45,707 nt of DNA from Methanospirillum stamsii (GTDB taxonomy: Archaea > Halobacteriota > Methanomicrobia > Methanomicrobiales > Methanospirillaceae). Below the pieces are notes generated by a model. That model searched no databases, had not been told where the DNA came from, and saw only the letters and a program-made list of their open reading frames with translations. Each line of letters opens with the position of its first letter. The stretch's first letter is position 1. The stretch is taken from assembly GCF_003173335.1 (NCBI RefSeq), contig NZ_QGMZ01000022.1, forward strand, positions 1 through 45,707, in the 5' to 3' direction. The position numbers and the translations under genes were made by a program. Positions 1 through 7,705 of this stretch are shown here, piece by piece.

Positions 1-816
1 GTAACTATGTCGTGGTAGAGTAAAGATAAGATATGCATCTTCAAGGAATTCCACATAAGATGCGATGGTGGTTACCGATCCGATTGAAGTAAAGGTTTTT
101 TTAAGGTTTGTAAGTGTAAATTCCCGGGATATGTTTCCAAGCAGATAAACCAGAATTTCGGTAATTACACGGGGATTTTTAATAGAATTCCTAAGGAGAA
201 TGTCTCTTGAAATAATATCAAGTAACAGATTTTGAAGAATTTCATCCATCCCATTTTTGAGGTATTCCGGAAAACCACCTGACAATAGATAAGCATGAAA
301 AGAATTCGAAGATTGCTTTTGATTATAATATATCAGATATTCCTGATATGAAAATGGGAACAACTCGATGGGGAGGTTTCTTCCAGTAAGTTTGGATCCA
401 AGTTCCCTACTTAATAGAGATGCATTAGATCCTGTGATTACTACTTTCTTTTGTTTATCCAGAAGATATCGCACATATAATTCCCATCTCGAGAGATTCT
501 GGATTTCATCAAAATAATAGAGATCGTTCTCTCCAAAATCTCTGAGAAAAACTTCTTCAAGAATCTCAAAATCTCTAATCTCAAACTCTGTTAGACGAGG
601 ATCTTCAAAGTTCAGGTAATTGAATTTTTCTGCTTTATTCATCGATTGCAGAAGAAGTGTACTTTTTCCGCATCTTCGAATTCCAGAAATGATAATTGCA
701 AAATTTTCCAAAGGCTGAATTTTTTTAAGATCCAGACGTAATACACCTTGATTGCGATTATTGATATTCTTTCTCTGAGCTCTGATAATCTGTGAAAGAT
801 CATCTTTCAGAATCAT
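1..816 (-). CDS. AAA_14/DUF4143-type ATP-binding protein, C-terminus cut by window edge
   Basis: I read this frame by hand from ATG at 814-816 leftward; it stays open to base 1, so the C-terminal part lies outside the window. The 272 visible codons contain a P-loop (GIRRCGKST, about residues 44-52), a Walker B-like LYYFDEIQ (about 100-107), a sensor-like VVITGSNASLLS and the FPFSYQEYL stretch, the usual order of archaeal and bacterial AAA_14 ATPases that end in a DUF4143 nuclease-like domain. The cellular role of this family is poorly defined; it is common in accessory regions and has been discussed as defence- or toxin-related. Here it sits beside toxin-antitoxin genes and pseudogenes, which fits accessory DNA. 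No frameshift is visible in the part present. Family assignment is confident, function is not. Confidence 0.85.
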   Translation of the reverse strand, partial: MILKDDLSQIIRAQRKNINNRNQGVLRLDLKKIQPLENFAIIISGIRRCGKSTLLLQSMNKAEKFNYLNFEDPRLTEFEIRDFEILEEVFLRDFGENDLYYFDEIQNLSRWELYVRYLLDKQKKVVITGSNASLLSRELGSKLTGRNLPIELFPFSYQEYLIYYNQKQSSNSFHAYLLSGGFPEYLKNGMDEILQNLLLDIISRDILLRNSIKNPRVITEILVYLLGNISREFTLTNLKKTFTSIGSVTTIASYVEFLEDAYLIFTLPRHSY

Positions 817-861
817 GTATAAAGTTGATATATTTTAATACTCATTAATCTATCCATTATG

Positions 862-912
862 ATTGGATAATATTGATCAATTGAAATGAATAATTTTATC
901 CAATGACATTGG
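862..912. promoter_or_regulatory. Inverted repeats upstream of the AAA_14 ATPase gene
   Basis: ATTGGATAA at 862-870 is the reverse complement of TTATCCAAT at 896-904. The second arm overlaps a perfect palindrome, CCAATG-A-CATTGG, at 900-912. The block is 46-96 bases upstream of the ATPase start in otherwise AT-rich DNA, so an operator is plausible. This is inferred from symmetry only. The rest of 817-1078 shows nothing else I can name. Confidence 0.3.
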
Positions 913-1078
913 AAATAGTAGATTGATTTTAAGTATCATTATAAAAATTTTATTTATCTCCCTAAATCAATCTCTTTTCGTATTTAAAATAGATATACTC
1001 TGAAGTATACTAATTTTAAGTCTGTTTATAAATAGAAAAACAGAATTATCTGCACTCATTCGAAGATTTCATAATAAT

Positions 1079-1386
1079 AAGGCTGAACTCCTGATATTAT
1101 ATGGCCGGAGAAGAGTCAGAAAAATGAACTTATTGACCAGTTTATTAGTCCGGTTGGCGGAATACGACTCCTCGCTCGAGAAGAATCAAGACACTTGTAA
1201 TTAAAACGAATATCATCTGAATTATCCACATTCTTTAAGGGCGATTAACTGTTTCATGCTCCATTTCCGGACTGGGATGAATTTTTTGTTTATCTTATGC
1301 AGCATGGAGATATACCAACAGTTACAGCCATCGATGAATTTACATATCTGGTCCAGGAAGAGCCATCACTTCCTTCTCTCCTTTAA
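1079..1386 (+). pseudogene. Remnant of an archaeal-ATPase (PF01637-type) gene, frameshifted
   Basis: In three frames this DNA spells pieces of the archaeal ATPase family in correct order. Bases 1079-1125 give AELLILYGRRRVRK, the Walker A region. One frame over, from 1126, come ELIDQFI and GGIRLLAREESRHL followed by a stop. From 1273 the frame gives WDEFFVYLMQHGDIP and TAIDEFTYLVQEEPSLPSLL, the Walker B region, with a stop at 1384-1386. The P-loop is doubly damaged: the Gly of RVGKT reads Arg, and about one base is missing in the following Thr codon, which shifts the frame into ELI. No start or C-terminal part is recognisable. It is therefore a dead fragment rather than a gene. Faint similarity may continue to about 1410. 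Confidence 0.75.
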
Positions 1387-1653
1387 TATTACTGGGATAA
1401 CGGTCTTTGCAATAAAAACCTACATCATTCTCTCTCAGTTCCATTTCTGCCTGTTTATTGGCGTTGTCTACCCAATTGATTAACGGTTTTCAAATAGGGA
1501 AATATCGCAATCTTTTGAAATTTTTCCTTCGTATTTAGTGGATATGATGTACGGAGGAAAGGATGTAAATGGAATACGCCCTGCATTTAGTAATTGAATT
1601 GCAGCAAACAGAATATAAGGGAGATGGATAAACCCCCCACATTCCTGATGAAT
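1366..1653 (-). pseudogene. Unidentified coding remnant downstream of the PIN gene
   Basis: On the minus strand, immediately after the PIN-domain stop and in the same frame, about 57 codons read GGFIHLPYILFAAIQLLNAG and then PPYIISTKYEGK up to a stop in NGTTTTCAA-rich DNA near 1482. Shifting frame gives LINWVDNANKQAEMELREND and FIAKTVIPVILKERRK, ending at a TGA at 1366-1368. The two pieces have normal protein-like composition and join plausibly with one frameshift, so I read them as the C-terminal end of a lost gene. I do not recognise the family. It overlaps the end of the opposite-strand ATPase remnant by about 20 bases. Confidence 0.4.
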
Positions 1654-2109
1654 TTATTTGATTGATGGGCGGTTATAACATTCTTCAGGTCTCATAACCG
1701 GAACAGCGGTTTTCTCTAAAAAATGTCGTTTATTCCAGGTAATAATCAAAGATACCTCATATATTTCTGCCACCCAGAATATCTTTGCATCTTCATATCG
1801 AATTCCTCGCTTAATCACATCCATGACACCCCGGGAATATTCCTCCCAGAAATGATCTTCAGAAATAAATCCCACTTTGGGAAAAAGAACCTCAATATCT
1901 CTAGCATTGAGGTAAGTATTAACAATTTTTTCTCCTAATTCTCCCTTTCCGCCGGAGGAAAGGATTCCTGCAAGTTCGAATAGATTGTATATCGTAGTTG
2001 CAATCCCGTTCTTCTTCAGATCATCAACACATTGTTTTGTAATAATGTACCTGGAATCATGGGTGAAAAAATGACATATTGCAAGAACGTCAGAATCGAA
2101 AAGGATCAT
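1654..2109 (-). CDS. PIN-domain protein, VapC-type toxin of a ribbon-helix-helix/PIN pair
   Basis: The 151-residue protein starts MILFDSDVLAICHFF, with an acidic residue early (D5, D7) as in PIN nucleases. It has a central acidic stretch (EEYSRGVMDVIKRGIRYEDAKIFWVAE) and a late IITWNKRHF block, the PIN C-terminal pattern in which Asn/Asp sits in a T-W-N or T-x-D/N motif. PIN toxins cleave RNA with a divalent metal; this one is likely a tRNA- or rRNA-acting toxin, but its target cannot be read from sequence. Its ATG overlaps the stop of the upstream antitoxin gene by four bases (ATGA), the arrangement of a co-translated toxin-antitoxin pair. Length matches the family. The frame is intact. Confidence 0.8.
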   Translation of the reverse strand: MILFDSDVLAICHFFTHDSRYIITKQCVDDLKKNGIATTIYNLFELAGILSSGGKGELGEKIVNTYLNARDIEVLFPKVGFISEDHFWEEYSRGVMDVIKRGIRYEDAKIFWVAEIYEVSLIITWNKRHFLEKTAVPVMRPEECYNRPSIK

Positions 2110-2420
2110 CTCCTGACCTCATCAATAATCTCATCAATGGAATCAGTGTGAAATGCTTCTGTAATTGCAGATTCTACATCAATTGGATCGTATTCATATG
2201 CAATATCACTAAAGGATGTAGTACCCTTTTTTCCATGAAGGGAACGGAAAACGGCCAGTTTGAGGAGATCTTCTGTTTGATATGCTTTAACCAGCCGTCT
2301 GACCCCGTCCATTATTACTTCAGTTCTATTCATATAGATTCCTTGATCCTGTAAGGTATCAATAATCCTTACTAAGTTTTCAGGAATCCGTACTTGAATA
2401 AGTATTGTTTTATTTGTCAT
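2106..2420 (-). CDS. Ribbon-helix-helix antitoxin-like DNA-binding protein
   Basis: The 104-residue protein begins with a short strand (TILIQVRIPENLVRIID) and two helices (IYMNRTEVIMDGVRRLVKAY), the classic ribbon-helix-helix DNA-binding fold of CopG/Arc type in about residues 5-48. The rest is acidic (DIAYEYDPIDVESAITEAF, IDEIIDEVRR), suited to wrapping and inhibiting a toxin. It lies directly upstream of the PIN gene with a four-base overlap, so it is the probable antitoxin and autorepressor. A possible AT-rich promoter lies between 2421 and 2470. The fold is confident; pairing with the PIN protein is inferred from arrangement. Confidence 0.75.
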   Translation of the reverse strand: MTNKTILIQVRIPENLVRIIDTLQDQGIYMNRTEVIMDGVRRLVKAYQTEDLLKLAVFRSLHGKKGTTSFSDIAYEYDPIDVESAITEAFHTDSIDEIIDEVRR

Positions 2421-2525
2421 GTTGAATTCATTACATATTCGTAAAAATACATATAGTTTAATTTGTCTATTTATCCATGATGTTCTTTACCAAATCCCGT
2501 TTTCAAAGAAAATGATGGATTAAGA

Positions 2526-2774
2526 TTATTGTTCATCCTTATGATAAAGCGAAAGAAACACGAGAAGTTCACTTCGTCAATCATAATAGTAAGATAATCG
2601 AAATGGCGGAATATACACCTCACGAGTATTTTTTCGACTGTATCGCATTGGTTTTCCAATATCTGGATTGTATATGATACTTAAGATCTGGTTTTTTATT
2701 CGTTTCTTTAATTGGTAATCTTTTATTTTTCGTATGCTTTTTTCAAAGGATGGATTATATGCTACGGTTACCAT
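2526..2774 (-). pseudogene. RelE/ParE-type toxin gene with an in-frame TGA
   Basis: From ATG at 2772-2774 the frame gives a 65-residue RelE/ParE-like protein: VAYNPSFEKSIRKIKD, NPDIGKPMRYSRKNTREVYI, PPFRLSYYYD. It then hits TGA at 2577-2579. The same frame continues without another stop as RSELLVFLSLYHKDEQ to a TAA at 2526-2528. That tail is exactly the last strand and the His-Lys-Asp-Glu end expected of this family, and the combined length of 82 codons is normal. I therefore read it as a full-length toxin gene broken by one nonsense change. The truncated form would lack the C-terminal residues important for toxicity. The start overlaps the abrB-like antitoxin gene by seven bases. Confidence 0.75.
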
Positions 2775-3034
2775 GATGACAGATTATTGATAAAATCAAC
2801 ATCACTTTTTTTGATGAAATTCCCCTTTTCATAATCTGCAAAAGCTTTTTCAGTTTTTTCTGCAAAAATGATGTCCTCTCGTATAGATTCTTCCAAATCA
2901 GAAAGAGGTTTAAGAATAAAACGTTCTCCTTCTTTAATCACAAGCATCTTTTCCCCCTCCGAAAGACCTTTTCTCATTGATGCGGGGATAACAATCTGGC
3001 CCTTTGAGCTCATTCGAATAATGCCAATTTCCAT
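2768..3034 (-). CDS. AbrB/SpoVT-type antitoxin
   Basis: The 88-residue protein begins MEIGIIRMSSKGQIVIPASM, the hallmark swapped-hairpin AbrB DNA-binding domain (SSKGQIVIPxxxR) in residues 1-48, including GEKMLVIKEGERFILKPL. The acidic C-terminal half (EESIREDIIFAEKTEKAFADYEKG) resembles toxin-neutralising tails. It overlaps the RelE/ParE-like gene downstream, forming an AbrB-RelE module. Such antitoxins bind palindromes in their own promoter; a perfect inverted repeat lies eight bases upstream of the ATG. With the toxin frame interrupted, the antitoxin may now be an orphan. Confidence 0.8.
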   Translation of the reverse strand: MEIGIIRMSSKGQIVIPASMRKGLSEGEKMLVIKEGERFILKPLSDLEESIREDIIFAEKTEKAFADYEKGNFIKKSDVDFINNLSSW

Positions 3035-3042
3035 TTGAGATC

Positions 3043-3060
3043 AGTAAGACATATCTTACT
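3043..3060. promoter_or_regulatory. Perfect inverted repeat upstream of abrB-like gene, likely operator
   Basis: AGTAAGA at 3043-3049 and TCTTACT at 3054-3060 are exact reverse complements with a four-base spacer, starting eight bases upstream of the antitoxin ATG. An AT-rich block further upstream (about 3068-3083) could be the TATA element. Autoregulation by the AbrB protein is inferred. Confidence 0.5.
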
Positions 3061-3408
3061 TCCTCTGTATTAATATTTTTTACATCAACCCAATAAACCA
3101 GGAGAAACATCCTACCAGTGAGTTATGACAATCCAAAGAAGAAAAAATTGTTCTGCATATGTCATCGGTTTAGATGAGCTGTGAACCTAACAGATATCTA
3201 AAAAATTACTTTAAACTTCCTTTCAAGAATAATTAAGGAAAATCCCGCAGGGTTCAGCAAGTGCGTTTTTTGGCATCATGATTAAATATTATGAGTCGTT
3301 TCTTAAATTTTTGATTTGGAAATCCAATAATGCCTCATTAGTTCGTAGTGAAATTTTGTCTATCCTCAGTTCATTGCCTGCATATACAGTTTCTCTAAAA
3401 AATTCTTT
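3061..3408. other. Intergenic region without recognisable gene
   Basis: About 350 bases between the antitoxin operator and the end of the double glycosyltransferase gene. I find no convincing frame on either strand, no RNA-like structure and no strong repeat. It marks the boundary between the toxin-antitoxin patch and the glycan region. Confidence 0.5.
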
Positions 3409-5001
3409 TTATTCCATAATATTTTCAGATTTACTAACTTTTGTCCGGTTCATATAATAATTATAGATAAAACCCTCCATTCCGATGATAGATCCTATAA
3501 CAATCAAAGTCAGACTAAGAGAAACCACAAAAAATTGCGAATTAATAAATTGAACATCACTAAATAGGGTTAAAAAGAGGATTGTAACTCCAATCATTGC
3601 AATAAAAGCTGCAGGAATGTCTAAAATGACAATAGGATGTTTATAATTTATCTGGCCAAAAATATCCGTAAATACTGATATTCCATGCACTACCGGATTA
3701 TGAGTTGATGTATCATCAATATCATATCGTACATTAATGGGAATCTCTTTTATGTTGAGATTTCTCTCACTTATCTGAATAAGAATTTCAGATCCGGCTG
3801 ACATTCCTTTGGAAGAGAGATGCAGGTCCTGAATTGCTTTTTTGTTGTATGCACGAAATCCACTCTGACTATCGGTGATTTTGTTTACTCCTGCTGCTGT
3901 TGTTAGCAGATCAAGTAACTTCATTCCAAATCGCCGGTAAATTGGAATCATACTTGAAATCTCCAGAAAACGGGAACCGATAACAACATCGGCCCCATTT
4001 TCTAGTTTTTTAAGTAAATTTTTTATATCTGAAGGGTTATGCTGACCATCTGCATCGATTGTTACCAATGCTTCAGCATCCATTTTCCGGGAGATAGAAA
4101 AAATGGTTTTTAATGCGGCACCATAACCTTGATTGGAGGGGTGTTTAATGACAATAGCTCCCGCTTCTTCAGCAACTTCAGCGGTTTTATCGGTTGATCC
4201 ATCATCTACTACCAAAACAGTATTTGCATGTTGTAATGCTCCGGTAACTACATCGGCGATATGTTTTTCTTCGTTATATGCAGGCAATGCAATTACAACG
4301 TTTTTCAGAGATCCCGTTCTTTTCTCTTTTTTCCGAACCGTAATAGGAATCTCGGCTACTCTTAATCCTTTTTCAGTTAGAATCCGGGTAACGCTAGTTT
4401 GTGGAACAGCCCGACATAAGAAATCTTTCAGGAGATCATGAGCCCCATCTCCATATGCGACAAATCCCGGATATTTATCGGTAAATACATAAGAAGATAC
4501 AATATCCGGATTACGTAAAAAACGGGTTCCAATAACAATGTCTGCTTCGTTTTCCAGAAGCAGGGTAGTGAGATATGGAATCTCGTTTGGATTATAAAGG
4601 CCATTACCATCAATGGTAACAATAATGTGATACCCTAGATCACGTGCATGGTTTATTCCAATACGTAAGGCAAATGCTTTTCCTTTATTTGGATCAAGTT
4701 GAATTACTTCAGCACCTGCCAATTTCGCAATCTCATTGGTACGGTCAGTGGACCCATCATCAACAACAATAACCCGGCTGGAATGCTGTAGACTTAACAG
4801 AACCACCATTCCGATGGTCAGTTCCTCATTATATGCGGGAATGACCGTGGCAATCTCTGCTTTTGCCAGATTTTCATCGAGATTATGATTATATTCACCC
4901 TTCTTTAATTCCAGCACCCGATTGATACAATGGAGAAACCGTAACATTTCAGGAGGATTTTCATTTGGAAGCAAGAGTGGATTATTTATCTCTCCATTCA
5001 C
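3409..5001 (-). CDS. Fused double GT2 glycosyltransferase, dolichyl-phosphate sugar synthase-like, with two C-terminal membrane helices
   Basis: The 530-residue protein holds two GT2 units. Unit 1 (about 50-225) has TVIPAYNEE and VVDDGSTDRT but its metal-binding motif reads IDGNG and the later acceptor-side region is shortened. Unit 2 (about 233-425) is canonical: ALPAYNEE, VVDDGSTDKT, TIDADGQHNPSDI (316-320), GSRFL and DSQSGFRAYN. Two hydrophobic segments at about 456-480 and 491-512 anchor the C-terminus. The family transfers sugars from nucleotide donors to polyprenyl phosphate on the cytoplasmic membrane face. The chosen start is GTG at 4999-5001. The frame stays open upstream past 5150, and an AAGGGGTG block near 5155-5162 looks like a Shine-Dalgarno site without a standard start codon after it, so the true N-terminus may be up to about 50 residues longer. 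Confidence 0.85.
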   Translation of the reverse strand: MNGEINNPLLLPNENPPEMLRFLHCINRVLELKKGEYNHNLDENLAKAEIATVIPAYNEELTIGMVVLLSLQHSSRVIVVDDGSTDRTNEIAKLAGAEVIQLDPNKGKAFALRIGINHARDLGYHIIVTIDGNGLYNPNEIPYLTTLLLENEADIVIGTRFLRNPDIVSSYVFTDKYPGFVAYGDGAHDLLKDFLCRAVPQTSVTRILTEKGLRVAEIPITVRKKEKRTGSLKNVVIALPAYNEEKHIADVVTGALQHANTVLVVDDGSTDKTAEVAEEAGAIVIKHPSNQGYGAALKTIFSISRKMDAEALVTIDADGQHNPSDIKNLLKKLENGADVVIGSRFLEISSMIPIYRRFGMKLLDLLTTAAGVNKITDSQSGFRAYNKKAIQDLHLSSKGMSAGSEILIQISERNLNIKEIPINVRYDIDDTSTHNPVVHGISVFTDIFGQINYKHPIVILDIPAAFIAMIGVTILFLTLFSDVQFINSQFFVVSLSLTLIVIGSIIGMEGFIYNYYMNRTKVSKSENIME

Positions 5002-5403
5002 TTTGGATTTATCATTTTGAATAAGTGTTTCCTCTATCCTGTCAACTACTATTTTATTTCCTTCCGGTACATTTTCCTGTTGTTGCCCATATTTTTTATT
5101 GTCATTATTGGATTGATATCCAATGGGATAAGTGTCGGAAGAAATGATTACAACACCCCTTAACTGACTAAATAATTATTGAAGAATATATAAGTATCTG
5201 AAGATTGATTTTGTAAATGTTACCTGTAAAAAAACCCTGAATAATTTGAAAACGCCTAATCCGGGAGAATTTAGAGGGATTCCGGATTATCTATTAATCT
5301 TATAAAATGTCTTTATCTAATCATAAAAAAAGTCAATTCAGATGATTTCACTTGATGGAAAAAAGTTATCCTTCAATCCTAATCCGCTATTAGGTGGTAA
5401 GAT
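5002..5403. other. Intergenic region, partly open frame upstream of the double GT2
   Basis: Bases 5002-5160 continue the minus-strand frame of the neighbouring glycosyltransferase without a stop and may encode a polar, low-complexity N-terminal extension. The part from about 5163 to 5403 is AT-rich with no gene I can support and probably carries the promoter of that gene. Confidence 0.4.
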
Positions 5404-7293
5404 TTATCTGAGCACGTTGAGTGCCTTACTTTGAATAACCGGATTTGAATATACTGGTTCCCGGGTGACGGGGATTGAACCGGAGTCTAATGATGGACCA
5501 TTTACTTGTCCTTCTTTGTTCAGGATATTTTCCGGATTGGATATTTTTGAGAATCCATTGTTTTGAACACTTAGGTGATTGGTATTTGTAATAGTCATGA
5601 TTGAACTGGCAGATATTTCAATAGTATTATTCGCCACGATTAATTGCACGATGAAAACCCCTGGTGTGTTATAGGTATGAATTGGGTTTTGTTCTGTTGA
5701 ATTATTGCCGTCACCAAAATTCCATTGCCATGCTGAAGGAGAACCGGTTGATGCATCAATGAATTGTATTGTCAGAGGGAATATCTCTGTACCTGGAATC
5801 CCATAAAATTTTGACTGAATAGGTTCTTGTTCTGATGTGGTGATAGTAAAACCGTTATCCTGTTTAATTGTTCTTCCATCCGGATTGGTTACAATTATAT
5901 CCCATTGACCGGGTATTTTACCCGTAATCGGGAAATTACAGGTAATAAACTCTGACGATTGTACATCGATATTTGTTGCATAAATGTCAGGCTGTCCGGT
6001 CAGATTCAGGTAAATATTTATCCCTTGGGTAAAATCGCTCCCGGTAAGGTTAACTGCCGGAATTGCTCCATAATTCTGGGCTGAATTTGGCATTACTGAA
6101 GTGAGAGTAAGGGGGGATGGTGTAACTGATGTTCGTGCCTGAGCTGAATCCGGGTGAATCATGAGTGATGTTACATTCACTGCTTCGAAATCTGTTCCTT
6201 TGATATTCCGGAGTGTTTTAAGGGCTTCATTGTCCCAGCGTTCATCCGGAACTCCGGATAAATCCCATGAGCCTCCGGCATTATCTGCAAGAATAACACC
6301 ATATTTTTTCATCGCTTCCATGATGACCCGTGCCTGGTCCGGATAACCGGAGGTGTCAAAGGATGATTTTAATCTGAATCTCTGTCCCATCGGGGGATAT
6401 TCCGGATTGGTTAAATCTGATGCATAATGTCTTGCCGGCCAGACAAATGCTTTTTGAGTATCGATGGCTGTAGTCCGGATGGCATGTCTTATCTCCCCTG
6501 CTGCTACTTCTTCATATCTGACTAATCCTGGTAGGATTGGAAGGCCAGCGGCATCTGCAGATGTGAAACAGATTGTCCGCAAATCATTGCTGGAAAGATT
6601 GTAAACTGCTCCAGAACCGGCAGTCCAGTTTCCATCAGCCTGCTGGATTGCTTTATTTAATTCATAGAGATAGCCATTTTCTTTATCCACGATAAGCATA
6701 TGAAAGTCATGATCCTGTTGAATGAGTGGATTTTCCGGAATAGGATACGGACCACAATCACTTTCATGTTCATAGTAGATTGTAACATCTACTTTAGGTT
6801 GGTCTCCTGGGACAACGTTATATGGGATTCCCCAGGGAACACCATTTTTTAATCCGGAATAAAATTGTGGTTTTGCTGTCTGGGTATCTCCGCCCATTGA
6901 TCTGATATAATCATCGGAACGGGGATCGACGGGCATTGTATCAATCGGGACATTCCAGATATTATCTTCAGGGAATATCTGGATTCCGTCGAGTGTAAGA
7001 ATCTCTGAAGATTGGGTTACAATTGTATCTTCCATTTGTGTTTTTTCTTCATGGAAACTGCTGGTAACCGGAGTTCTGACAACGAGCGGGGTTGATGATA
7101 ATACAGGTTTAGCTATTGATGGACTGGAGATTATCGGTGAATAGGAAACGGGAAGAGAAGGCTTTGGAATTGATGAGGATATACTTTTTTGAAGTGGAAT
7201 CGATGAAGGAATTTGAGATGCTGATGCTAATGCTAGCATGAAACTGAAAAATAACAGTATAATTATAATTCCTGATATTTTTCTTGCATTCAT
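5404..7293 (-). CDS. Large secreted protein: unrecognised globular domain plus IPT/TIG and PKD domains
   Basis: An export signal (MNARKISG then a hydrophobic run to ALASA) is followed by a Ser/Pro/Thr-rich linker and a globular region of about 280 residues (about 105-385). This has the conserved-looking blocks FPEDNIWNVPIDTMP, GPYPIPENP, TSADAAGLPILPGLVRYEEV, FVWPARHYAS and MGQRFRLKSSFD. I recall this region as a widespread uncharacterised bacterial and archaeal domain without an assigned reaction. Then come an IPT/TIG-like domain (about 405-485) and a PKD domain (about 490-570, WQWNFGDGNNSTEQNPIHTY), both typical of surface proteins. I chose ATG 7291-7293 rather than the upstream GTG at 7306-7308 because GGAGG lies eight bases before it. 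The gene lies beside glycosyltransferases, so it may be a glycosylated envelope protein. Confidence 0.8.
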   Translation of the reverse strand: MNARKISGIIIILLFFSFMLALASASQIPSSIPLQKSISSSIPKPSLPVSYSPIISSPSIAKPVLSSTPLVVRTPVTSSFHEEKTQMEDTIVTQSSEILTLDGIQIFPEDNIWNVPIDTMPVDPRSDDYIRSMGGDTQTAKPQFYSGLKNGVPWGIPYNVVPGDQPKVDVTIYYEHESDCGPYPIPENPLIQQDHDFHMLIVDKENGYLYELNKAIQQADGNWTAGSGAVYNLSSNDLRTICFTSADAAGLPILPGLVRYEEVAAGEIRHAIRTTAIDTQKAFVWPARHYASDLTNPEYPPMGQRFRLKSSFDTSGYPDQARVIMEAMKKYGVILADNAGGSWDLSGVPDERWDNEALKTLRNIKGTDFEAVNVTSLMIHPDSAQARTSVTPSPLTLTSVMPNSAQNYGAIPAVNLTGSDFTQGINIYLNLTGQPDIYATNIDVQSSEFITCNFPITGKIPGQWDIIVTNPDGRTIKQDNGFTITTSEQEPIQSKFYGIPGTEIFPLTIQFIDASTGSPSAWQWNFGDGNNSTEQNPIHTYNTPGVFIVQLIVANNTIEISASSIMTITNTNHLSVQNNGFSKISNPENILNKEGQVNGPSLDSGSIPVTREPVYSNPVIQSKALNVLR

Positions 7294-7705
7294 ACTTTTG
7301 TCCTCCACATGAAATGATAATCTGATGTCAGTGAATCTTTATGGTAAATATTGGGAGATTCTGATAAAAAATCAATGAATGTAATGCCATTTATTTACAT
7401 TTTTAATATTTTTCTTTTTTCGAACCTGTTAATCCCGGATATGTAGTGCATAACTATTCATATAAATAATAAGAATATATTGTTAAAAAAATACGTATGT
7501 TAATAAGATTTTTCTGAGTCATTGGTTTATCTGAATCAGTTTTTTTTCATAGAGATTTTTTCTCTTTTGATAAAGAATTACTTGATATAGAATCGCGGAA
7601 TGAAAAAAAGATTATTTTTTTTCACCATGAATTGAATGGACAGGTATTATAAATGGATAAAAGAATATTACTCTAATTTTCCGCATATGAGATGGACATC
7701 ACCTT
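7294..7705. other. Divergent promoter region between secreted protein and GT2 genes
   Basis: A 412-base AT-rich gap between divergently transcribed genes. TATTATAAATGG around 7644-7655 is a reasonable TATA element for the rightward gene. AGAGA-TTTTT-TCTCT near 7551-7566 can form a small AT hairpin. I see no coding frame. Confidence 0.4.

Noticed and set aside
1256-1483. 75-codon plus-strand open frame
   Set aside because: It crosses the archaeal-ATPase remnant in the wrong frame; the true similarity is in the frame of WDEFFVYL and AIDEFTYL.
2577-2579. TGA as a recoded sense codon in the RelE-like gene
   Set aside because: No downstream structure or other evidence supports selenocysteine or other recoding for a toxin, so a nonsense mutation is simpler.
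4133-4441. 102-codon plus-strand open frame
   Set aside because: It lies opposite the canonical GT2 unit and has no family similarity; it is a shadow frame.
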